From Caldivirga sp. (GTDB lineage Archaea > Thermoproteota > Thermoprotei > Thermoproteales > Thermocladiaceae), in NCBI GenBank assembly GCA_028275645.1, contig JAPWUH010000036.1:1-9331 (forward strand): 9,331 nt of DNA, written 5' to 3'. This document shows, in pieces, positions 1 to 4,786 of the stretch. The notes under the pieces are model-generated. The model was not told where the DNA came from and did not search any database. It saw only the letters and a list, made by a program, of their open reading frames with translations. Made by a program: the position numbers and the translations under genes. The stretch's first letter is position 1; the number at the start of each line of letters is the position of its first letter.

Positions 1-1010
1 TGAAGATCAGTGAGGGTAAGAATTACGTGGAGTTCACCGTGGAGAGGATTGAGGATTTGTTCATACTTTACCTAGTTATTAAGCCAAACGACCTGGTTTA
101 CTCATGGACAGTTAGGGATGTTAGGGGTAGGGGTGGTGAGAGGCTTGGTAGGGAGAGGGTTTACCTAGGGATTAGGGTTAAGAACCTTGAGTTTCACGAA
201 CCCAGGGGTGTGTTGAGGATTAGGGGTGTTATTGAGGATTACCCAGACTGGCTTGAGGGTGCTGGGGGAAGTTACCACAGCCTTGATGTGGGGGTTGGAT
301 CCACGGTTAAGGTAATGAGGAGCGTGAGCAGGGGCTACGTGGAGCAGTTGATTGATGCGTTGGGCTCCAGCATCAGGCTACTCATAGTATCCGTGTCCAT
401 TGAGGAAACCACGGTGGCGTTAGCAAGTAGACTTGGGGTCAGGGTCATAGCCACCATTAACAATAACTATATTCAGGATAAGGAGTCCGGGGGTTCCCTA
501 CTCAGTCAAAGGTACATTGATGATGTGCTTAAGGCCATTAGGCAATTGGCCGAGTTGCATAAGCCAGATGCAATAGTCCTGGCGGCCCAGAGCATGCTGA
601 TCAACAGTATACCAAACCCTGAGGTTGGGAGAATACCTGTGGAGAGGGTTACCGTATCTGAAGGTGGTTTAGTCGGGGTTTATGAGGTTGAGAGGAGGGG
701 GTACTTGGATAAGCTTGGCTTAAGGCTAGGTTACGAGGCAGTTAGCAGGATCATGGAGGAGTTAGGTAGGGGTGGTGGCCTAGTGGCCCTGGGGGATGAG
801 GTTCACAAGGCCTTAAGCATGGGCGCTGCCGAATCAGTGGTTATGTTAAGTAGGTTCCTGATGGAGAGGGCTGAGGAGGTTAGGGGGATCGTGGAGATGT
901 GCATGAGGACCAGGGCTAGGTTAATAATAGTCCCCGAGGACAGTGAGGCTGGCAGGGTGCTTAATGGCTTAGGTGGATTAGCAGCGCTACTTAGGTATAG
1001 GATTAGTTAA
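1..1010 (+). CDS. pelA: Pelota (Dom34) mRNA surveillance protein, start codon cut at window edge
   Basis: Archaeal Pelota, the eRF1-like factor that works with an aEF1A-type GTPase to rescue stalled ribosomes in the cytoplasm. A GTG at 27 opens a 327-residue frame, but the frame continues upstream to base 1, where 'TG' must be the end of an ATG/GTG/TTG whose first base is outside the window; the added residues read (M)KISEGKNY, matching the usual Pelota MKI... start and giving 336 residues, near family length. The N-terminal domain is clear: EDLFILYLVIKPND, then ERVYLGIRVKNLEFHE and LRIRGVI. The C-terminal domain starts near residue 240 (LVALGDEVHKALSMGAAES) and ends with the family signature GLGGLAALLRYRI. 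The central domain (about 125-230) is more diverged: where many relatives have AGPGF this one has AAQSM. The stop is TAA at 1008-1010. The family call is firm; any effect of the central-domain divergence is inference. Confidence 0.93.
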   Translation, partial: KISEGKNYVEFTVERIEDLFILYLVIKPNDLVYSWTVRDVRGRGGERLGRERVYLGIRVKNLEFHEPRGVLRIRGVIEDYPDWLEGAGGSYHSLDVGVGSTVKVMRSVSRGYVEQLIDALGSSIRLLIVSVSIEETTVALASRLGVRVIATINNNYIQDKESGGSLLSQRYIDDVLKAIRQLAELHKPDAIVLAAQSMLINSIPNPEVGRIPVERVTVSEGGLVGVYEVERRGYLDKLGLRLGYEAVSRIMEELGRGGGLVALGDEVHKALSMGAAESVVMLSRFLMERAEEVRGIVEMCMRTRARLIIVPEDSEAGRVLNGLGGLAALLRYRIS

Positions 1011-1043
1011 CCACTCCACGCACCTAATTGAGCGCCGGGTAAG

Positions 1044-1055
1044 TTATATTAATAA
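1044..1055 (+). promoter_or_regulatory. TATA-like box upstream of the 1080 gene
   Basis: The stretch TTATATTAATAA lies in a 69-bp AT-rich gap between the Pelota stop and the GTG at 1080. Its centre is about 30 nt before the start codon, which would place transcription initiation a few bases before the GTG, so the mRNA would be leaderless or nearly so. No GAGGTGA-like ribosome site is present in front of the GTG, consistent with that reading. Assigned from spacing and composition only. Confidence 0.5.
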
Positions 1056-1079
1056 GCTATTAACTTAGCTTAACGTCGG

Positions 1080-1385
1080 GTGTCTTTGGTGGTCTCGGTT
1101 AGTTACGATAAACTTAAGAGGATTGCATCAAGTCACCCAGCCTATAGGCTCATTGAGGATAACAACAGGGTTGAGGTGCTATTCTACCCACCCACCGAGG
1201 ACTCGGCATCGTCAACCTCAGAGTTTGAGAGGGATTATGGCGAAACCGTGATTAGGATCATTGGCGTGAGGAGGGGTGACGTGGTGGAGTTCACGGAGGC
1301 CTTCGTGGAGAGGGGTGATGATAGGAGGAGGTTAAGCCTAGATGAACTTGAACCCTGGGTTAATGAAATAGAGTGGTTAGCTTAA
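1080..1385 (+). CDS. Unrecognised 101-residue acidic protein
   Basis: I do not recognise this family. The GTG start is fixed by an in-frame TAA at 1071-1073, only two codons upstream, and by a TATA-like box about 30 nt before it. Codon usage (AGG arginine, GAG glutamate) matches the neighbouring real genes and no competing frame is convincing. The protein is soluble and charged, with no signal peptide, membrane segment or cysteine. The N-terminal part (SYDKLKRIASSHPAYRLIED) looks like a helix or two, a beta-rich middle follows (RVEVLFYPP; ETVIRIIGVRRGDVVEF), and the end is acidic (LSLDELEPWVNEIEWL). It is convergent with the porB end of the oxidoreductase operon, with 27 bp between the stops, and follows Pelota by 69 bp with its own promoter, so cotranscription with Pelota is not required. 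A lineage-specific small protein is the most I can say. Confidence 0.7.
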   Translation: MSLVVSVSYDKLKRIASSHPAYRLIEDNNRVEVLFYPPTEDSASSTSEFERDYGETVIRIIGVRRGDVVEFTEAFVERGDDRRRLSLDELEPWVNEIEWLA

Positions 1386-1412
1386 AATTGCGTTAAGTTA
1401 CTTTGAATTCAC

Positions 1413-2375
1413 CTAGCCAAAGGCTTTGAGGAGTCTCGTTAAGTAGTCCCAGTAACTGTCCACCTCAGTCTCCATGGCCTTGATCTCCTCCTCCTTCAGG
1501 TGGGCAAACCTACCCTGCGGCTTCAGGTAGTTTATCAGTGGCTTCCTCTTAGACTTGTCCACATGCATGTTGCTCGGTGGGTTAAGCCTAAACCTACCGT
1601 GATCCCACTCGAAGAGCGGGAATACCCCAGTCTCCACGGCTAACCTAGCTATCTCAACAGTCTTACTGTCATCAATCCTCCAGCCAGGTGGGCATGGTGC
1701 AAACACGTGTAGGAAGGCTGGCCCCTCGTCTAATACTTCGAGGGCCCTCCTAACCTTATTCATTAAATCTATTGGATAGGCTATGCTTGCCGTGGCTGCG
1801 TAGGGTATGTGGTGGGCTATGACTATGCTCATTATATCCTTCTTACTCTGAACCTTACCCCTAACCCTACTGCCCACTGGTGACGTGGTTGTCCAGGCGA
1901 AGCGTGGCGTACCCCCTGAACGTTGGATGCCGGTGTTCATGTACGCCTCGTTGTCGTATAGCACGTATAAGACCCCATGCCCCCTCTCCAGCATACCGCT
2001 CAACGCCTGCATACCAATGTCGTAGGTGCCGCCATCACCTGCCAGGGCTATGACCTTAGCCTTAACGTTGGCTATACCCTTCCTGTTAAGTGCCTTAATA
2101 GCAGCCTCAATACCCGACGCCACAGCTGCAGCATTCTCAAAGGCCACGTGAATGTACGGCACACCCCAAGCGGTGTAGGGGTATTGGGTTGAGGTTACCT
2201 CAATGCACCCAGTGGCGTTAACCACTATTACGTCAGGCCCAGCGGCCTTGAGTATATGCCTAACGGCCAGTGATGGGCCACAGCCGGCGCAGGTCAATTG
2301 ACCCGGCCCGAAATACTCCTCCTTGGGTACATCCCAAATGGTCCTTATACCCACCTTAATCTGCCCACTGGCCAT
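1413..2375 (-). CDS. porB: Pyruvate:ferredoxin oxidoreductase, beta subunit (TPP-binding)
   Basis: Catalytic subunit of the four-subunit 2-oxoacid:ferredoxin oxidoreductase, binding thiamine diphosphate and one 4Fe-4S cluster. Counted on the 320-residue form, the cluster ligands expected for PorB are present: CAGC at 29-32, Cys57 in NATGCIEV and Cys228 in FAPCPPGW. The TPP/Mg motif starts at GDGGTYDIG (113-121) and ends near YDNEAYMNTG (140-149). Length fits the family (about 310-330). Start choice: the frame is open to a GTG at 2384 and an ATG at 2381, but a perfect GAGGTGA ribosome site at 2381-2387 sits 5 nt before the ATG at 2375, so I choose 2375. The gene follows porA directly (porA stop TGA at 2381-2383) and is the last gene of the operon. 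Pyruvate is the most likely substrate, but a branched-chain 2-oxoacid enzyme (Vor) has the same architecture and cannot be excluded. Confidence 0.94.
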   Translation of the reverse strand: MASGQIKVGIRTIWDVPKEEYFGPGQLTCAGCGPSLAVRHILKAAGPDVIVVNATGCIEVTSTQYPYTAWGVPYIHVAFENAAAVASGIEAAIKALNRKGIANVKAKVIALAGDGGTYDIGMQALSGMLERGHGVLYVLYDNEAYMNTGIQRSGGTPRFAWTTTSPVGSRVRGKVQSKKDIMSIVIAHHIPYAATASIAYPIDLMNKVRRALEVLDEGPAFLHVFAPCPPGWRIDDSKTVEIARLAVETGVFPLFEWDHGRFRLNPPSNMHVDKSKRKPLINYLKPQGRFAHLKEEEIKAMETEVDSYWDYLTRLLKAFG

Positions 2376-2380
2376 ACCCA

Positions 2381-2387
2381 TCACCTC
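2381..2387 (-). promoter_or_regulatory. Perfect ribosome binding site GAGGTGA deciding the porB start
   Basis: Read on the minus strand, GAGGTGA is a full match to the anti-Shine-Dalgarno end of archaeal 16S rRNA. It overlaps the last codons and stop of porA and lies 5 nt before the ATG at 2375. The alternative GTG at 2384 and ATG at 2381 fall inside or against the site, so they are poor starts. Confidence 0.7.
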
Positions 2388-3604
2388 AACCCCATGTACA
2401 ATGATTCACGGGGCACATTCCCCGTGCTGGCTATGTCCTTAAGCTTATAATATAATTCATAGAAGTCCCTCACATACATGGTGCGCTGTGATATGCCGTG
2501 TATAACTGAGATTACGGGCTTATCCACGCCATACTCCCTAAGCGCAATGTAAACGTCCTTAAAGACAGGCCCCTCCACCGGTGAGCCAGGGGCAATTGCC
2601 CTATCCACAACCGCCACGGCCTTAGCGTCGGCCAGTTTCTTAACCAAGTCGTTGGTTGGGAATGGCCTAAACAGTCTGATCCTAAGCACACCAGCCCTAA
2701 GGCCCCTACCCCTAGCCTCCTTAGCAGCCTCAAGGGCATTCCAAGTGGCCGCGCCACCGTAGGTGACGAGGATGTAGTCTGCGTCGTCAAGCATGAAGCC
2801 CTCAACTGCGCCGTAAGACCTGCCAAACCTCCTGTTAAACTCTGAGTCAACCTCATCAATAACGCTTCTGGAAGCCTTAAGGGCATTAATGGCCTGGTAC
2901 TTAATCTCGTAGTACCAGTCGGGGGTTGCTAGGGCACCCATGGTTACTGGTCTCTCGGGGTTAAGGAGCGGCCTGGCGCCATGCCTCCTAGGTGTGAACT
3001 CACGGACAGCCTTAACATCATAAACCTCAACGGGCTCGGTCGTGTGGCTCATTAGGAACCCATCATAGGAGACTATGACTGGCAGGAGTACCCTTGGGTC
3101 CTCAGCCACCCTGAAGGCCTCAATAACCGTATCATAGGCCTCCTGCGCCGTGGAGGCTATGTAGATTATCCAGCCTGTGTCCCTGACATTCATCAAGTCC
3201 TGGTAATCACCATGTATGCTTATTGGCGCCGACAATGCCCTACCCGGCACCGCCATCACTATAGGTAGCCTCAGGCCTGAGGCGATGTGGAGAATCTCGT
3301 GCATTAACTCAAGGCCCTGCGCCGACGTTGCAGTGAAGACCCTGGCCCCGGCCGCCGAGGCACCCACCGCGGCTGATAATGCGCTGTGCTCTGACTCAAC
3401 AGGTATGAACTCGGCGTCAAGCTCACCATTGGCCACGTACTCGGCCAGCCTCTCTATTATGGTGGTTTGGGGTGTTATTGGGTATGCTGCAACGACGTCA
3501 ACGTCAACGTCCTTCACGGCATGGGCTACGGCGTAGTTAGTGGTTAAGCCAACCTTCCCAACCACAACGCTCCTCTCCCTCCCCTTCTCAACCACCTGTG
3601 TCAT
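2381..3604 (-). CDS. porA: Pyruvate:ferredoxin oxidoreductase, alpha subunit
   Basis: Alpha subunit of the 2-oxoacid:ferredoxin oxidoreductase, contributing the pyrimidine half of the thiamine diphosphate site and substrate/CoA contacts. At 407 residues it has normal PorA length. Visible signatures in order: YPITPQT (41-47), the VESEHSA segment (69-75) with the glutamate that in this family activates TPP, SAQGLELMHE (94-103), HGDYQDLMNVRDTGW (131-145), and a C-terminal transketolase-C-like region beginning around YILVTYGGAATWNALEAAKE. The ATG at 3604 is preceded by GAGGTGG 7 nt upstream, overlapping the end of porD, whose TAA ends 2 nt before this ATG. Its TGA stop overlaps the ribosome site of porB, so translation is probably coupled through the operon. 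No defect is seen in the motifs. Vor alpha is the main alternative assignment. Confidence 0.95.
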   Translation of the reverse strand: MTQVVEKGRERSVVVGKVGLTTNYAVAHAVKDVDVDVVAAYPITPQTTIIERLAEYVANGELDAEFIPVESEHSALSAAVGASAAGARVFTATSAQGLELMHEILHIASGLRLPIVMAVPGRALSAPISIHGDYQDLMNVRDTGWIIYIASTAQEAYDTVIEAFRVAEDPRVLLPVIVSYDGFLMSHTTEPVEVYDVKAVREFTPRRHGARPLLNPERPVTMGALATPDWYYEIKYQAINALKASRSVIDEVDSEFNRRFGRSYGAVEGFMLDDADYILVTYGGAATWNALEAAKEARGRGLRAGVLRIRLFRPFPTNDLVKKLADAKAVAVVDRAIAPGSPVEGPVFKDVYIALREYGVDKPVISVIHGISQRTMYVRDFYELYYKLKDIASTGNVPRESLYMGLR

Positions 3605-3606
3605 TG

Positions 3607-3924
3607 TTAAACCACCTCAGGAACCATCTTTATAGCCTTAACTGGGCATTCGTTTGCACATATCCCACAGCCCTTGCAGTAGTCGTAGTTAATTTCGAAG
3701 GTTAGGTTGTACTTCCTACCACCCTTGGTTACGTAGGGCTTGTTGAGTTCAAGTATGGCTGGTTCAGGGCAGTAAAGCCAGCATATGCGGCACCTGGTGC
3801 ATGCATCCTGGTCTATGACAGGCCTTTGAGTCCTCCATGAACCGGTCTTGTTCTTAACCGAATTCTGCGGCTCCGTTATGTAACCGCCTATGGGTATTTG
3901 GGTCCAAGACCTAAGCTCGCTCAT
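3607..3924 (-). CDS. porD: Pyruvate:ferredoxin oxidoreductase, delta subunit (2x 4Fe-4S ferredoxin)
   Basis: The ferredoxin-like delta subunit, which passes electrons from the TPP site to external ferredoxin. The 105-residue protein has two classical four-cysteine motifs: Cys42, 45, 48, 52 (CTRCRICWLYCPEP) and Cys83, 86, 89, 93 (CKGCGICANECPVKA). The last cysteine of each is followed by Pro, as in bacterial-type 2[4Fe-4S] ferredoxins. The 41-residue N-terminal extension with IPIGGYITEPQNS resembles other archaeal PorD proteins. The start ATG at 3924 overlaps the porG stop in an ATGA junction, with GGGTGA as ribosome site 4 nt upstream. All eight cluster ligands are intact. Confidence 0.95.
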   Translation of the reverse strand: MSELRSWTQIPIGGYITEPQNSVKNKTGSWRTQRPVIDQDACTRCRICWLYCPEPAILELNKPYVTKGGRKYNLTFEINYDYCKGCGICANECPVKAIKMVPEVV

Positions 3925-4484
3925 GGAATCACCCTAGCTGCCTTATAGGCCTCATCTATTGCATCAGCGTTTAACTGCCCAACCCTCCCCCTGAAGGTGC
4001 TTTTAATGAGATCCTTCACAACCTCAATATTAATCATGTTGATAACCCTTAATAGCGCCCCCAGCATGGGTGTGTTAACTATTGCCCTACCCAGGTACTT
4101 CATTGATATACCGTAGGCATCCACATACACGACCTTACCCTTAAACCTGCTCATCAACTGTCTTGCGTAATCATCATTTGCATTTATTACTATTACGCCG
4201 TTCGGATTGGTTATGCTAGCTACATTGAATACATCGATTAACCTGACGTCAAAAACCACAGATATGTCAGGTCTCTCTATTGGTTCCCTAATGCCGAGGT
4301 ACTGGTTGGCTATCCTTACGTAGGCCCTAACCGGGGCACCCCTACGCTCAGCCCCATACTCAGGAAATGCTGAGGCAAATAAGCCACTATGTATGGCAGC
4401 CTCAGCTAAAACTTGAGCAGCCGTGACCGCACCTTGACCTCCCCTACCGTAGAACGTTACATCTATGCGGTTAAGCCCCTCCAT
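3921..4484 (-). CDS. porG: Pyruvate:ferredoxin oxidoreductase, gamma subunit
   Basis: Gamma subunit (domain III-like) of the 2-oxoacid:ferredoxin oxidoreductase and first gene of the operon. Counted on the 187-residue form, the family signatures are the glycine-rich GRGGQGAVTAAQ (13-24) and FPEYGAERRGAPVRAY (40-55). The frame stays open upstream to a TTG at 4556, which would give 211 residues. I choose the ATG at 4484 because the next residues (MEGLNRIDVTFYG) match the normal beginning of PorG, the length is then typical (about 185), and a TATA-like box centred near 4510 is 26 nt upstream, fitting a leaderless transcript. GTG at 4496 is a possible alternative. It ends in an ATGA overlap with porD. 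Confidence 0.93.
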   Translation of the reverse strand: MEGLNRIDVTFYGRGGQGAVTAAQVLAEAAIHSGLFASAFPEYGAERRGAPVRAYVRIANQYLGIREPIERPDISVVFDVRLIDVFNVASITNPNGVIVINANDDYARQLMSRFKGKVVYVDAYGISMKYLGRAIVNTPMLGALLRVINMINIEVVKDLIKSTFRGRVGQLNADAIDEAYKAARVIP

Positions 4485-4505
4485 GGAATTGTCCACTGGG
4501 TATGC

Positions 4506-4520
4506 CTTATTAATTTTTCT
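4506..4520 (-). promoter_or_regulatory. BRE/TATA-like promoter of the porGDAB operon
   Basis: On the minus strand the sequence AGAAAAATTAATAAG reads as a purine/A-rich BRE-like block followed by a TTAATA TATA-like core centred near 4510. The ATG of porG at 4484 is about 26 nt downstream, the spacing expected for leaderless crenarchaeal mRNA. Other AT-rich candidates exist further upstream (minus-strand TTAAAA near 4541-4548 and 4575-4580) and would give longer leaders or the longer protein start. Confidence 0.5.
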
Positions 4521-4639
4521 TAAGTTACAAAGGGTCATTATTTTAATATGCCGCAACTCTGTTGTATAGCAACATTTTAATTTGTAGTAAATGCATACTT
4601 TATATGACTAACTCTAATGGAGATAGCATAAAAACACAC

Positions 4640-4668
4640 ATAATATAGTTTTGCTAATGCTATATTAT
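4640..4668. repeat. Perfect 9-bp inverted repeat, possible operator
   Basis: ATAATATAG (4640-4648) and CTATATTAT (4660-4668) are exact reverse complements around an 11-nt centre. The element lies about 80-105 bp upstream of the rtcB TATA box and about 130-155 bp upstream of the proposed porG promoter. It could be a regulator site; as an RNA hairpin it would be weak because it is almost entirely A-T. In such AT-rich sequence a chance match is possible. Confidence 0.4.
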
Positions 4669-4692
4669 TGGTCATTACAAAATAATGGTCAT
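4669..4692. repeat. Short direct repeat TGGTCAT x2
   Basis: TGGTCAT occurs at 4669-4675 and again at 4686-4692, 17 bp apart, each preceded by an AT-rich ATTAT or AATAA block. The spacer also contains the small palindrome CATTA-CAAAA-TAATG (4673-4687). The copies lie on nearly the same DNA face if spaced at about 1.6 turns is ignored, so cooperative binding is only a guess. Small elements, reported because they immediately follow the inverted repeat. Confidence 0.3.
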
Positions 4693-4742
4693 GCTACTCA
4701 GCACTAAGCCTAATTAAACCCAAGGCCAGGTGAACCCCGTGG

Positions 4743-4754
4743 AAAAGTTTTAAA
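4743..4754 (+). promoter_or_regulatory. BRE/TATA-like promoter of rtcB
   Basis: AAAAGTTTTAAA reads as an A-rich BRE-like block followed by a TTTTAAA TATA-like core centred near 4751. Initiation about 26 nt downstream would fall near 4777, leaving a leader of roughly 10 nt before the ATG at 4787. This is the best promoter match in the window. Confidence 0.6.
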
Positions 4755-4786
4755 CCTTAGGGCCTTAAGAATAGTGAGTACATAGT

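Larger units (their letters stand above)
4557..4742. other. AT-rich divergent intergenic region between porG and rtcB
   Basis: This gene-free stretch separates the oxidoreductase operon from rtcB. I find no tRNA-like cloverleaf, snoRNA box pair or plausible short gene in it. It is clearly more AT-rich than the flanking genes and holds several short symmetric elements: TGTTG-TATAG-CAACA (4560-4574), a 9-bp inverted repeat (4640-4668) and a TGGTCAT duplication (4669-4692). A control region serving both divergent transcripts is the simplest reading. Confidence 0.5.

Noticed and set aside
1386..1412. Bidirectional terminator between the convergent 1080 gene and porB
   Set aside because: Only 27 bp with no hairpin and no clear T-run on either strand; termination sites may lie inside the opposing genes.
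1977..2192. 71-residue plus-strand open frame inside porB
   Set aside because: Antisense shadow of the strongly conserved TPP-binding region of porB; its translation resembles no protein and it has no promoter or ribosome site.
2512..2886. 124-residue minus-strand open frame within porA
   Set aside because: Same strand, other frame of porA; Leu/Arg-rich translation typical of frame-shifted reading, while the porA frame has clear family motifs.
3216..3536. 106-residue plus-strand open frame opposite porA
   Set aside because: Antisense to the YPITPQT and ESEHSA coding region; low-complexity Ala/Ser/Thr translation.
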